A stretch of 64,000 nt of DNA from Mycobacterium syngnathidarum (GTDB lineage: Bacteria; Actinomycetota; Actinomycetes; Mycobacteriales; Mycobacteriaceae): positions 1 to 64,000 of the forward strand of contig NZ_MLCL01000002.1 of NCBI RefSeq assembly GCF_001942625.1, read 5' to 3'. How positions within the stretch are numbered: position 1 is the first letter of the stretch; each line of letters begins with the position of its first letter. Positions 53,534 to 63,324 of the stretch are shown here, piece by piece. The translations under genes and the position numbers were made by a program. The notes beneath the pieces were generated by a model. It did not search any database and was not told the DNA's origin. It was given only the letters and a program-made list of their open reading frames with translations.

Positions 53534-55467
53534 CGACAACTGCTCAGTGGGAGCCGACGCCGGAAGGCATCGAGGCCGCCCGGGTTACCGACTTCGCCCG
53601 GTTCGTCGAGTCGGGCCTCGGGGTCAGCGCTGCCGACTATCGGAGCTTGTGGCAGTGGTCGGTCGATGATCCGGCGGCGTTCTGGGGCGCAGTCTGGGAT
53701 TACTTCGACCTGGGTGAGCGGCCGGAGCAGGTGCTCGTCGGCGATGAGATGCCGGGTGTGCAGTGGTTTCCCGGTGCCCGGCTGAACTACGTCGACCAGG
53801 TGGCCCGTCAGGCCAGGACCGATCGTCCGGCGATCCTCAACGTGGCCGAAGGCGGCGCGATCACCGAGCTGTCCTGGGCTGAATTGCTGCGCCGTACCGG
53901 TGCTTTCGCGCACACATTGCGGTCACTCGGGGTGCAGCCGGGCGATCGGGTCGTCGGCTACCTGCCCAACATCGCCGAGGCCATCATCGCGTTTCTGGCC
54001 ACCGCGAGCCTCGGTGCGATCTGGAGTGCCTGCGGGCAGGACTACACCGCCAAGGCGGCCCTGGACCGGCTCGGCCAGTTGGAGCCCACCGTGTTGGTGA
54101 CTGCCGACGGATACCACTTCGGCGGCAAGGCCCACGACAAGAGCGCCGACATCGCCGCGGTGCGCGACGGCCTGCCCACGCTGAAGGCCTCGGTGCTGGT
54201 GTCGCGTTTGGGGGGCGCCCGGGAGGACTGGCTGGACTGGGAGTCCGCGACGGCCGGCAGGGCCGAATTGACCACCACACTGGTCGATTTCGCCCACCCA
54301 CTGTGGGTGCTGTACTCGTCGGGAACCACCGGCCTGCCCAAAGGGATCATGCACGGCCACGGCGGGGTGCTGCTCGAACACCTCAAGGCAGTGTCGCTGC
54401 AGTCGGACATCGGTCCCGACGACACGTTCTTCTGGTACACCAGCCCCAGCTGGATGATGTGGAACTTCCAGGTGGCCGGCCTGCTGGTCGGGGCTACCAT
54501 CGTCTGTTACGAGGGCAGCCCCACCTATCCGACGGCCGATGCCCTGTGGCACATCGCGGCGACCGTCCATGCGACCGTGCTGGGTACCAGCCCGGGCTAT
54601 GTGCTGGCCTGCGCCAAGGCCGGTGCCGTGCCCCGTGAAGAACACGACCTGTCCGCACTGAAAACCGTTGGTATCACCGGTTCTTCGCTGCCGCCGTCAT
54701 CGGCGCTGTGGTTGCGCGACAACGTCGGCGAACGGGTGCAGGTGTCGTCACTCAGTGGTGGCACCGATGTGGTGTCGGCGTTCATCGGCGGTGCGCCGAC
54801 CGTGCCGGTGTGGCCGGGCGAGCTGTCCACCCGTTATCTCGGGGCGGCGGTCGACGCCTGGGATGAAAGCGGCAAGCCGGTGCGCGGCGAGGTCGGCGAG
54901 CTGGTGATCACCAAGCCGTTGCCCTCGATGCCCATCGCGTTTTGGAACGACGCTGACGGATCCCGGTACCGGGCGGCCTACTTCGAGATGTTTCCGGGAG
55001 TCTGGCGGCACGGTGACTGGATCACCATCACCGACCACGACAGCATCGTCGTGCACGGCCGGTCGGACTCCACACTGAACCGCAACGGAATACGCATGGG
55101 CAGTGCCGACATCTACCAGTCGGTGGAGCGATTGCCCGAGGTCGCCGAGGCGCTGGTGATCGGGGCCGAACAGCCCGACGGCGGATACTGGATGCCGTTG
55201 TTCGTGGTGCCGGCCGAGGGCGTTGAACTCACGGACTCGGTGCGGGACAAGATCATTCAGACCATCCGCACCGAAGTGTCGCCGCGGCACGTGCCCGACG
55301 ACATTCTTGTCGCGCCGGGCATACCCCACACCCGCACGGGCAAGAAGCTCGAAGTCCCGATCAAGAAGCTGTTCCAGGGGGCTGACGCGGCCAAAGTGGT
55401 CGAGCGCAGCGCCGTAGACAACCCGGATCTGCTGGACTGGTACGCCTCGCAGCGGCCAAGCCGCTGA
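53530..55467 (+). CDS. aacS: Acetoacetyl-CoA synthetase
   Basis: 645 residues from ATG 53530 (ATGA). ANL family: LYSSGTTGLPKGIMHGHGG, WMMWNFQVAGLLVGATIV, SLSGGTDVVSAFIGG and the C-terminal GKKLEVPIKKLFQG are diagnostic for acetoacetyl-CoA synthetase rather than acetyl-CoA synthetase. ATP-dependent activation of acetoacetate for thiolytic cleavage. Confidence 0.93.
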   Translation: MTTTAQWEPTPEGIEAARVTDFARFVESGLGVSAADYRSLWQWSVDDPAAFWGAVWDYFDLGERPEQVLVGDEMPGVQWFPGARLNYVDQVARQARTDRPAILNVAEGGAITELSWAELLRRTGAFAHTLRSLGVQPGDRVVGYLPNIAEAIIAFLATASLGAIWSACGQDYTAKAALDRLGQLEPTVLVTADGYHFGGKAHDKSADIAAVRDGLPTLKASVLVSRLGGAREDWLDWESATAGRAELTTTLVDFAHPLWVLYSSGTTGLPKGIMHGHGGVLLEHLKAVSLQSDIGPDDTFFWYTSPSWMMWNFQVAGLLVGATIVCYEGSPTYPTADALWHIAATVHATVLGTSPGYVLACAKAGAVPREEHDLSALKTVGITGSSLPPSSALWLRDNVGERVQVSSLSGGTDVVSAFIGGAPTVPVWPGELSTRYLGAAVDAWDESGKPVRGEVGELVITKPLPSMPIAFWNDADGSRYRAAYFEMFPGVWRHGDWITITDHDSIVVHGRSDSTLNRNGIRMGSADIYQSVERLPEVAEALVIGAEQPDGGYWMPLFVVPAEGVELTDSVRDKIIQTIRTEVSPRHVPDDILVAPGIPHTRTGKKLEVPIKKLFQGADAAKVVERSAVDNPDLLDWYASQRPSR

Positions 55468-55523
55468 CTCTGCGCTCAGGGCGTAAAAGGGCGACGAGTG
55501 CGCAACACCCAGGCTGCAGAGTC
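55466..55523. repeat. Inverted repeat between convergent aacS and aspB
   Basis: GACTCTGC (55466-55473) and GCAGAGTC (55516-55523) are perfect arms around a 42-base centre. It could fold into a terminator for both genes; the sequence also looks like an interspersed mycobacterial palindrome. Confidence 0.4.
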
Positions 55524-55526
55524 GAT

Positions 55527-56687
55527 CTACTGCAACCAGGAACCGATGCGGCGCAACGCCTCTTCGATGTCAGTGGTCGGCCCGGCGAACGACAGCCGCA
55601 CATAGGAGTTTCCGCGCACGGTGTCGAAGTCGATGCCGGGTGCGATGGCCACACCGGTTTCGGCCAACAGCTTCGAGCACCAGGCCAATGAGTCATCCGT
55701 GTACTGGCTGACATCGGCGTACACGTAGAAAGCGCCGTCGGTCGGAGCCAGCCGGTCGATGCCGATGCCGCGCAGCCCGTCGAGCAGCAGCGTGCGGTTG
55801 TCGGCGTAATGCGACAGCAGTCCGTCGGCCTCGGCAAGGGATTCCGGGGTGAACGCGGCCACCGCGGCGTGCTGGGCCAACGCGGGCGGGCAGATGGTGA
55901 AGTTTCCGGTGAGCCGGTCCACCGCGCGCTGCAACCCGGTGGGCACCAGCAGCCAGCCCAGCCGCCATCCGGTCATCGCGAAATACTTCGAGAAGCTGTT
56001 GACCACCACGGCATTCCGCGAGGTCTCCCAGGCGCAGCTGGTTTCGGGGGCGCCGGGGTAGACCAGGCCGTGGTAGACCTCGTCGTTGATCAGCCGCACG
56101 CCCGCGGTGTCGCACCAGCGCGCGATCGCGGCCAGCTCGGCGGGCGGGATGACGGTGCCGGTCGGGTTGGCCGGGCTGGCGACGATCACGCCGGCCACCG
56201 GGGGATCCAGCGCGTCGAGCATGGCGACAGTCGGCTGGAACCGGGTCTCGGGGCCGCAGGGGATCTCGACCACCTCACAGCCCAGCGCGCTGAGGATGTT
56301 GCGGTAGCAGGGATAACCCGGGCTGGCGATCGCCACCCGGTCGCCGACGTCGAAACAGGCCAGGAAGGTCAGCAGGAATCCACCCGAGGATCCGGTGGTG
56401 AGCACCACCTCGTCGACACCGACCTCCACGCCATACTTCCGGTACGACGCGGCGATCTCGGCGCGCAGCTCAGGGAGGCCGAGCGCAACGGTGTAGCCGA
56501 GCGAGCCCTGATTCAGCGCGGCGACGGCGGCCTCCCGCACCGCCGTGGGTGCCCCGGCACTGGGCTGCCCGGCCGAGAGGTTGACCAGGTCGCCATGCGT
56601 GCGCTGGCGTTCGGCCGCGGCCAGCCACACGTCCATGACGTGAAACGGCGGAATTCCCGCTCGCAGTGCGACGTCCATCAAAGCCAC
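55527..56687 (-). CDS. aspB: PLP-dependent class I/II aminotransferase (Rv3565-like)
   Basis: 386 residues. Fold-type I marks: NPTGTVIP, NDEVYHGLVY, and the lysine in NSFSKYFAMTGWRLGW. Syntenic with aspB (Rv3565), last gene of the KstR2-controlled fadD3 operon. Its role in steroid degradation is unproved. It starts 26 bases after the fadE33 stop. Confidence 0.88.
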   Translation of the reverse strand: MALMDVALRAGIPPFHVMDVWLAAAERQRTHGDLVNLSAGQPSAGAPTAVREAAVAALNQGSLGYTVALGLPELRAEIAASYRKYGVEVGVDEVVLTTGSSGGFLLTFLACFDVGDRVAIASPGYPCYRNILSALGCEVVEIPCGPETRFQPTVAMLDALDPPVAGVIVASPANPTGTVIPPAELAAIARWCDTAGVRLINDEVYHGLVYPGAPETSCAWETSRNAVVVNSFSKYFAMTGWRLGWLLVPTGLQRAVDRLTGNFTICPPALAQHAAVAAFTPESLAEADGLLSHYADNRTLLLDGLRGIGIDRLAPTDGAFYVYADVSQYTDDSLAWCSKLLAETGVAIAPGIDFDTVRGNSYVRLSFAGPTTDIEEALRRIGSWLQ

Positions 56688-56713
56688 GTTAGAACACCAC
56701 GGCGGCGAGCCGC

Positions 56714-57649
56714 CTAGAAGACCTGAGCTTCGAGCCGGCGAAGATGCTCGCGCGGCGGACCGAGCAGCTGGGCACTGCCGTGGGCACGCTTGAAGTACAG
56801 CTGGATGTCGCTCTCCCAGGTGATCGCGATACCGCCGTGCAGCTGGATGGCTTCGGCGGTTACCGCGGACAGCGCCTCGCTGGCGAAGTAGCGGGCCAGC
56901 GAGGCCGACGTGGGAGACGGGTCGGTGATGGCGTCATTGACCACGGCACGGGCGGCAGACACCTTGACGTACAGGTCGGCCATCCGGTGCTTGAGCGCCT
57001 GGAAGCTGCCGATCGCGCGGCCGAACTGCACCCGGTCCTTGGTGTAGGCGACGGTGAGGTCGAGGCAGCGCGACGCGGCGCCGATCTGCTCGGCGGCCAT
57101 CAGCAGGGCCGCAGTGTCGGCCAGGCCGGGGTCGGCGCCCAGGACGGTCGTGTCGCCCGGGATCAGCGCGGACAGCCGGCGGGTGAGGTCCATGGTCGAT
57201 TTGGGCGTGGCGGTGAACGTGGTCCACCGGGCCAGGTTCTTGCCGTCGGTGCCGATGACGACATCGGCTACATCACCGTTGATGACGTAGTCGGCGTCAA
57301 AAGCGACCGTGCCGATGGCTGTGCCCTCGGCGAGCCCTTCGAGCGGCTCGTGGTCGCCCACGGCCAGCAGGGCGAGTTCGGCCAGGGTGGTGCCCAGCAG
57401 GGGAGTGGGTACCAGGGCCTTGCCAAGCTCTTCGAGAACCACTGCGGCATCGGCGAGTTCGCCTCCGGCCCCGCCGAGTTCCTCCGGGACCACCAGGGCG
57501 GCGGCGCCGACCTGCTCGCACAGCAGGCCCCACAGCTTCTCGTCGTAGCCGCGCTCGGATTCCATCGCGGCGCGGACCGCCTCGGGGGAGGCATGCTTGT
57601 CCACGAGCGCGGCGACGGTTTCGCGCAACAGTTGCCGTTCTTCACTCAC
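56714..57649 (-). CDS. fadE33: Acyl-CoA dehydrogenase FadE33 (IpdE2)
   Basis: 311 residues, GTG start overlapping the fadE32 stop. Short ACAD-fold subunit with YTKDRVQFGRAIGSFQALKHRMADLYV and LHGGIAITWESDIQLYFKRA. In M. tuberculosis and Rhodococcus the homologue pairs with FadE30 as IpdE1-IpdE2 to dehydrogenate a HIP-CoA derivative. Here the partner gene is across the divergent promoter. Confidence 0.9.
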   Translation of the reverse strand: MSEERQLLRETVAALVDKHASPEAVRAAMESERGYDEKLWGLLCEQVGAAALVVPEELGGAGGELADAAVVLEELGKALVPTPLLGTTLAELALLAVGDHEPLEGLAEGTAIGTVAFDADYVINGDVADVVIGTDGKNLARWTTFTATPKSTMDLTRRLSALIPGDTTVLGADPGLADTAALLMAAEQIGAASRCLDLTVAYTKDRVQFGRAIGSFQALKHRMADLYVKVSAARAVVNDAITDPSPTSASLARYFASEALSAVTAEAIQLHGGIAITWESDIQLYFKRAHGSAQLLGPPREHLRRLEAQVF

Positions 57650-58602
57650 GACAGGGCCTCCAGCAGTCGACGACGGTGTGCGTTGGGGTCGCCCCAGGCA
57701 CTGCGCAACGCCTGCACGCGCAGCAGCGACAGGGACAAGTCGTGTTCCTGGGTGAACCCGATGGCGCCGTGGGTCTGCAGCGCCGAGCGGGCGGCCAGCA
57801 GCGCGGCATCGGCGGCGGCCACCTTGGCGGCGCTGACGTCGCGGGCGGTATCGGGCGAACCCTCGCCCAGTGACAGCGCCGCGCCGTACACCAGCGGGCG
57901 GGCCAACTCGACGGCGATGTGCACATCGGCGAGCTTGTGCTTGATGGCCTGGTACGAGCCGATGATCCGGCCGAACTGGGTGCGCTGCTTGGCGTATTCG
58001 ACGGACTGGTCCAGCATGGCCTGGCCGGCGCCGACCAGTTGGGCGGCAGTGGCCAGGACACCGAACTCGTAGGCGCGTGCGGTATCGGCGGCCTGCGTGT
58101 CGCCGGATGCGGTGATGTCGAACAGCTTTCGGGCCGGGTCGACGGAATCGTGGGCGGCACCCGCGGTGGCATCGCCGACCTGGCCGTCGGCGGCCAGCAG
58201 CGTCAGTCCGGCGAAGTCGGCGTTGACGGCCCGTGGTGCCTGGGGCGGCATGGCGACGGTGGCGATCAGTTCACCGGAGGCCAGCGCTCCCGAACGCTCG
58301 TCGTTCGAAAGCAGAATCGGGGCAACGGCGATGGATTCGGTGACCGGGCCGGGCACCGCCCAGTAACCCAGCCGCTCCAGTGCGACCACCAGGTCGACCG
58401 GGCTGGCGTCGATGCCGTCGTACTTCTCCGGCACCAGCAGCGCCGTGACGCCGAGGTCGGTCAGCTGTGCCCACACCTTGCGGCCCGGCCCGGTGTCGCC
58501 CTCGCCCCAGGCTCGCACCGCAGCCGGGACATCGGCGGCGCTCAGTGCCGCGTCGATGCTGGCCGCGAAGTCCCGTTGCTGTTCGTCGATCTCGAAATTC
58601 AC
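57646..58602 (-). CDS. fadE32: Acyl-CoA dehydrogenase FadE32
   Basis: 318 residues from GTG 58602 behind GGAGGG; the longer open frame is only fadE31's shadow. ACAD-fold with YAKQRTQFGRIIGSYQAIKHKLADVHI and HGAIGFTQEHDLSL. Forms a pair with FadE31 and is thought to act late in HIP breakdown. Starts by GTGA overlap with fadE31. Confidence 0.9.
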   Translation of the reverse strand: MNFEIDEQQRDFAASIDAALSAADVPAAVRAWGEGDTGPGRKVWAQLTDLGVTALLVPEKYDGIDASPVDLVVALERLGYWAVPGPVTESIAVAPILLSNDERSGALASGELIATVAMPPQAPRAVNADFAGLTLLAADGQVGDATAGAAHDSVDPARKLFDITASGDTQAADTARAYEFGVLATAAQLVGAGQAMLDQSVEYAKQRTQFGRIIGSYQAIKHKLADVHIAVELARPLVYGAALSLGEGSPDTARDVSAAKVAAADAALLAARSALQTHGAIGFTQEHDLSLSLLRVQALRSAWGDPNAHRRRLLEALS

Positions 58603-59741
58603 TTTGGCTTCCCTCCAGATTCGCGCGGTAGGCCAAGCAGTCTTTCCGCAATGATGTTGCGTTGGATCTCGTTGGTGCCGGCGTAGATCGGGCCGCCGAG
58701 CGCGAACAGCAGGCCTTCGGTCCAGTGATCGACCAGTTCGGCGTCGGGACCCTGCATGTCCAGTGCAGTTTGGTGCAAGGCGACGTCCAGGTCGGACCAG
58801 AACACCTTGGTCACCGAGGACTCCGCGCCCAGCTCGCCACCGTTGGCGAGCCGGGTGACGGTGCCGAAGGTGTGCAGCCGGTAGGCCTGGGCCTTGATCC
58901 AGGTGTCGGCGACTCGATCGGTGAAGACCGGATCCGGGTTGGACTTCCACTGTGCGACAAGCCGTTCCGCAGGTGCCAGGAACCGGGCCGGGCTGCGCAG
59001 CGACATGCCGCGTTCGTTGCTCGACGTGCTCATCGCCGCGCGCCAGCCTTCGTGCACAGCGCCGATCACGTCGTTGTCCGGCACGAACACGTCGTCGAGG
59101 AAGATCTCGCCGAAGCCGGTGTCCCCGCCGAGCTGGGCGATCGGGCGCACGGTGATGCCGGGAGCCTTGAGGTCGAACATGAAGTAGGTCAGACCCTTGT
59201 GGCGCTGCGCCTCCGGGTCGGAACGGAACAAGCCGAAGCCCCGCTCACCGAACGGTGCACGGGAGCTCCAGATCTTCTGCCCGTTGAGCTTCCAGCCGCC
59301 GTCGACTTTGGTGGCCGTCGAGCGCAGCGAGGCCAGGTCGCTCCCCGACTCGGGCTCGGACCAGGCTTGTGCCCAGATCTCCTCGCCGCTGGCCATTTTC
59401 GGCAGTACCCGCTGCAGTTGTTCTTCGGTGCCGTGCGCGAACAGTGTCGGCGCCAGCATCGCGGTGCCGTTGGCGCTGGCCCGCCCGGGTGCGCCGGCGT
59501 GGAAGTACTCCTCCTCGAACACCACCCACTGCAGCAGCGTGGCGTCGCGGCCGCCATACTCTTTGGGCCAGGCGATCACCGACAGGCCGGCGTCGAAAAG
59601 CACCTTGTCCCAGCGACGGTGCTGCTCGAAGCCCTCCAGGGTGTCGTACGACTTGGTCGGGAAGTGTTCCCGGTTGGCCGCCAGGAAGTCGCGGACCTCG
59701 GCCCGAAAGGCCTCGGTCTCGTCGTCGAATGTCAGGTCCAT
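58599..59741 (-). CDS. fadE31: Acyl-CoA dehydrogenase FadE31
   Basis: 380 residues, full-length ACAD: WSEPESGSDLASLRS, KIWSSRAPFGERGFGLFR, and the GTNEIQRNIIAERLLGLPR C terminus. Encoded with FadE32, its probable heteromeric partner, in the order fadD3-fadE31-fadE32-fadE33 known from Rv3561-Rv3564. Confidence 0.92.
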   Translation of the reverse strand: MDLTFDDETEAFRAEVRDFLAANREHFPTKSYDTLEGFEQHRRWDKVLFDAGLSVIAWPKEYGGRDATLLQWVVFEEEYFHAGAPGRASANGTAMLAPTLFAHGTEEQLQRVLPKMASGEEIWAQAWSEPESGSDLASLRSTATKVDGGWKLNGQKIWSSRAPFGERGFGLFRSDPEAQRHKGLTYFMFDLKAPGITVRPIAQLGGDTGFGEIFLDDVFVPDNDVIGAVHEGWRAAMSTSSNERGMSLRSPARFLAPAERLVAQWKSNPDPVFTDRVADTWIKAQAYRLHTFGTVTRLANGGELGAESSVTKVFWSDLDVALHQTALDMQGPDAELVDHWTEGLLFALGGPIYAGTNEIQRNIIAERLLGLPRESGGKPK

Positions 59742-61300
59742 TGCACCCCTTCTCGGGTCCCTCTGCTGCGCAGCACCGGTTTGATCACCTTGCCGCCCGG
59801 GTTTCGCGGCAGCACATCCAGAAACTCAACTGATCGCGGCACCTTGAAGTTCGCCAGATGCTCGCGGGTGTGGGCTATTACGTCGGCCTCGTCGAGCGTC
59901 ACGCCGGGCTTGAGCACCACATAGGCCTTGCCGACCTCGCCGAGCCGCTCGTCGGGAACGCCGATCACCGCGGATTCGACCACCCCGTCCAACCGGGCCA
60001 GCACCTGTTCGATCTCGGCCGGGTACACGTTGAACCCGCCGCAGATGAACATGTCCTTGAGACGGTCGGTGATGGTCAGGTTGCCCCGCGCGTCGAGCGT
60101 CCCGATGTCGCCGGTGTGCAGCCAGCCGCCGGCGTCGATGGCCTCCGCGGTGGCCTCGGGATCGTCGAGGTAGCCGAGCATGACGTTGGGCCCACGTAGC
60201 AGAACTTCGCCCGAATCATCCAGGCGCAGTTCGAAATCGGCGATCGGACGGCCGCACGTCGTGGCTACGGTCACCGCGTCGTCGTCGGCACTGCACATGG
60301 TGCCGAAGCCGGCGGCCTCCGTCAGGCCGTAGGCGGTCAGCACGATGTCGATGTCGAGCTCGGATTGCATCCGCTCGATCAGGACCACCGGGACGACGGC
60401 GGCACCGGTCACCGAGAAGCGCAGTGAAGACAGGTCGTAGTCGGCGCGCCCGGGATGATCCACGAGGGTCTGGAAGATGGTCGGCGGCCCGGGGAGCACG
60501 GTGATGCGCTGTTCGGCAATGGTTTTCAGCACCTGCTCGGGTTTGAACGTGAGCACCGGGTACAGCGTGGCGCCAGTCTGCAGGCAGGCCAGGATGCCGG
60601 CCTTGTAGCCGAAGTTGTGGAAGAACGGGTTGATGCACAGGTAGCGGTCGGCGCTCGTGACCTGGCCGCACTGGGCCCAGGCCGCCGATCCGTCGAGGGA
60701 CTGGCGGTGCGCGCACCGCACGCCCTTGCTGCGTCCGGTGGTGCCGGAGGTGAAGAGGATGTCGGAGACGTCGTCGGGCTGTACCGCCGCGGCGCGCGCG
60801 TCGACAGCCTCCAGGTCGGTCCCCCGGGCGACGAACTCGTCCCACGTTCCATCGTCATTTTCGATGGGCACCCGCACGATGTCGCGCAGGGCGGGCAGTG
60901 CGTCGCGGTCCAGTTCGGCCGCGCGATCCGAGCCCAGGAACTCGCCCGCGGCGATCAGCAGCGGGGCCTCGGTGCGGGCCAGGATGTCGGTGGCCTCGCT
61001 GGCCGTGTAGCGGGTGTTCAGCGGCACCATCTCGGCACCGGCGTAGTGGGTGGCCAGGCAGGCCACCACCCAGTGCCAGGTGTTCGGCGACCAGATCGCC
61101 ACCCGGTCGCCGGGTTGGACGCCGAGAGCGATCATCGCCGCCGCGGCTTGGCGTACGTGCGCGCGCAGCTCCGAATAGGTCAGCCTCTGGACTCCGGCTG
61201 AATTGCCGGCTTCGCCGGCGGTCACCAGGGCCTCATGGTCGGAATACTCCACGGCAACCCGGTCCAGCACCGCTGGCACGGTGCGGCGATCGCTCGTCAT
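59732..61300 (-). CDS. fadD3: HIP-CoA ligase FadD3
   Basis: 522 residues. ANL family with LFTSGTTGRSKGVRC, CINPFFHNFGYKAG, YGLTEAAGF, TGDIGTLD and PGGKVIKP-type C-terminal lysine region. FadD3 attaches CoA to HIP, the C/D-ring product of HsaD, and so opens the lower steroid pathway; HIP-CoA in turn releases KstR2. First gene of the leftward operon, 17 bases from the KstR2 site. Confidence 0.93.
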   Translation of the reverse strand: MTSDRRTVPAVLDRVAVEYSDHEALVTAGEAGNSAGVQRLTYSELRAHVRQAAAAMIALGVQPGDRVAIWSPNTWHWVVACLATHYAGAEMVPLNTRYTASEATDILARTEAPLLIAAGEFLGSDRAAELDRDALPALRDIVRVPIENDDGTWDEFVARGTDLEAVDARAAAVQPDDVSDILFTSGTTGRSKGVRCAHRQSLDGSAAWAQCGQVTSADRYLCINPFFHNFGYKAGILACLQTGATLYPVLTFKPEQVLKTIAEQRITVLPGPPTIFQTLVDHPGRADYDLSSLRFSVTGAAVVPVVLIERMQSELDIDIVLTAYGLTEAAGFGTMCSADDDAVTVATTCGRPIADFELRLDDSGEVLLRGPNVMLGYLDDPEATAEAIDAGGWLHTGDIGTLDARGNLTITDRLKDMFICGGFNVYPAEIEQVLARLDGVVESAVIGVPDERLGEVGKAYVVLKPGVTLDEADVIAHTREHLANFKVPRSVEFLDVLPRNPGGKVIKPVLRSRGTREGVQWT

Positions 61301-61317
61301 CGATGCTCCCTTAACAA

Positions 61318-61331
61318 AGCAAGTGCTTGGT
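61318..61331. promoter_or_regulatory. KstR2 operator (fadD3/fadE30)
   Basis: AGCAAGTGCTTGGT matches the KstR2 consensus ANCAAGNNCTTGNT in the 47-base divergent promoter. Confidence 0.9.
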
Positions 61332-61347
61332 AGGTTAGCCTACAGGG

Positions 61348-62496
61348 GTGATAGAGGTCCAGGAGTTCCGGGCCGAGGTCCGGCAGTGGCTCGCAGACAA
61401 TCTCGTTGGCGAATTCGCAGCGCTCAAGGGCCTGGGTGGACCGGGGCGTGAACACGAAGCCTTCGAAGAGCGACGGGCGTGGAATCAGCATCTGGCCGCG
61501 GCGGGACTCACCTGCCTCGGCTGGCCGGTGGAACACGGCGGCCGCGGGCTGTCGGTCGCGCATCGCGTCGCCTTCTATGAGGAGTACGCCCGCGCGAACG
61601 CGCCCGACAAGGTCAACCACCTGGGCGAGGAGCTACTCGGGCCGACGCTCATCGAGTACGGCACCCCCGAACAGCAGCAGCGGTTCCTGCCCAAGATCCT
61701 CGACGTCACCGAGCTGTGGAGCCAGGGCTACTCCGAGCCCAATGCCGGCAGCGACCTGGCCAATGTGGCGACGACGGCCGAGCTGGTCGGCGACGAATGG
61801 GTCATTAATGGGCAGAAGGTCTGGACGTCGCTGGCCCACTGGGCGCAGTGGTGCTTCGTGGTGGCCCGCACCGAGAAAGGCTCCAAGCGGCACGCCGGGC
61901 TGTCCTATCTCCTGGTGCCGCTGGATCAGCCGGGCGTCGAGGTTCGCCCGATCATCCAGCTGACCGGGGACTCCGAGTTCAACGAGGTGTTCTTCGACGA
62001 TGCCCGTACCGAGGCGTCGCTGGTGGTCGGCCAGCCCGGCGACGGCTGGCGCGTGGCGATGGGCACGCTGACCTTCGAGCGCGGGGTGTCCACGCTGGGT
62101 CAGCAGATCCGCTACGCCCGTGAGCACTCCAACCTGGTCGAGCTGGCCAAGCGCACCGGCGCGGCCGACGATCCGCTGATCCGCCAAAAGCTGACCGAGT
62201 CCTGGACCGGCCTGCAGGCCATGCGCTCCTACGCCCTGGCCACCATGGACGTGGAACAACCCGGCCAGGACAACGTATCGAAGCTGTTGTGGGCCAACTG
62301 GCACCGCGAGCTCGGCGAAATCGCCATGGACGTGCAGGGCACAGCCGGGCTGACGCTGGAAGACGGCGAGTTCGACGAGTGGCAGCGCCTGTACCTGTTC
62401 TCGCGTTCGGACACCATCTACGGCGGGTCCAACGAAATTCAGCGCAACATCATCGCCGAGCGGGTGCTCGGTCTACCCCGAGAGGCAAAGGGCTGA
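61348..62496 (+). CDS. fadE30: Acyl-CoA dehydrogenase FadE30 (IpdE1)
   Basis: 382 residues, GTG start 16 bases after the KstR2 site. Full ACAD features: YSEPNAGSDLANVAT, KVWTSLAHWAQWCFV, GGSNEIQRNIIAERVLGLPRE. Homologue of Rv3560c; works with FadE33 in the first dehydrogenation of HIP-CoA catabolism. Confidence 0.92.
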   Translation: MIEVQEFRAEVRQWLADNLVGEFAALKGLGGPGREHEAFEERRAWNQHLAAAGLTCLGWPVEHGGRGLSVAHRVAFYEEYARANAPDKVNHLGEELLGPTLIEYGTPEQQQRFLPKILDVTELWSQGYSEPNAGSDLANVATTAELVGDEWVINGQKVWTSLAHWAQWCFVVARTEKGSKRHAGLSYLLVPLDQPGVEVRPIIQLTGDSEFNEVFFDDARTEASLVVGQPGDGWRVAMGTLTFERGVSTLGQQIRYAREHSNLVELAKRTGAADDPLIRQKLTESWTGLQAMRSYALATMDVEQPGQDNVSKLLWANWHRELGEIAMDVQGTAGLTLEDGEFDEWQRLYLFSRSDTIYGGSNEIQRNIIAERVLGLPREAKG

Positions 62497-63284
62497 TGGA
62501 TCTTTCAGTTGCTCCGAACGAGGTTGAGGGACACGGCCTGCTGAAGGGCAAGGTAGTCCTGGTGACCGCCGCCGCCGGAACCGGCATCGGCTCGTCCACC
62601 GCACGCCGCGCCCTGCTCGAGGGTGCCGACGTCGTGGTGTCCGACTACCACGAGCGGCGCCTGAACGAGACCCGCGACCAGCTGGCCGAGCTCGGCCTGG
62701 GCCGGGTCGAGGCCGTGGTCTGCGACGTCACCTCCACTGAGGCGGTCGACGCGCTCATCGCCCGGTCGGTCGAGAAGATGGGCCGCCTGGACGTTCTGGT
62801 GAACAACGCCGGCCTGGGTGGCGAGACGCCGCTGGTCGACATGACCGACGACGAATGGGACCGCGTCCTCAACGTCACGCTGAACTCGGTCATGCGGGCC
62901 ACCCGCGCCGCCCTGCGGTACTTCCGCGACGTCGAGCACGGCGGGGTGATCGTGAACAACGCCAGTGTTCTCGGCTGGCGCGCGCAGCACTCGCAGTCGC
63001 ACTACGCCGCCGCCAAGGCCGGTGTGATGGCGCTGACCCGGTGCAGCGCAATCGAAGCCGTCGAGTTCGGGGTGCGAATCAACGCTGTGTCGCCGAGCAT
63101 CGCGCGGCACAAGTTCCTGGAGCGCTCGGCCGATGCTGCGCTGCTGGACCGGCTGTCCTCGGATGAGGCGTTCGGCCGCGCGGCCGAGCCGTGGGAGATC
63201 GCCACCACGATCGCCTACCTGGCCAGCGACTACTCGAGCTACCTGACCGGCGAGGTCATCTCGGTTTCGAGTCAGCGGGCCTGA
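62496..63284 (+). CDS. ipdF: SDR dehydrogenase IpdF (Rv3559c-like)
   Basis: 262 residues from ATG 62496 (TGATG with fadE30). VTAAAGTGIGSSTARRALLEGADVVVSDYH, NNAGLGG and YAAAKAGV give the SDR motif set. Oxidises a hydroxyl formed on the HIP-derived CoA ester. Synteny with Rv3559c supports the name. Confidence 0.88.
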   Translation: MDLSVAPNEVEGHGLLKGKVVLVTAAAGTGIGSSTARRALLEGADVVVSDYHERRLNETRDQLAELGLGRVEAVVCDVTSTEAVDALIARSVEKMGRLDVLVNNAGLGGETPLVDMTDDEWDRVLNVTLNSVMRATRAALRYFRDVEHGGVIVNNASVLGWRAQHSQSHYAAAKAGVMALTRCSAIEAVEFGVRINAVSPSIARHKFLERSADAALLDRLSSDEAFGRAAEPWEIATTIAYLASDYSSYLTGEVISVSSQRA

Positions 63285-63324
63285 GGCCACACGAGTCACA
63301 GTTTCGGGTGGCATGTCTGACATG

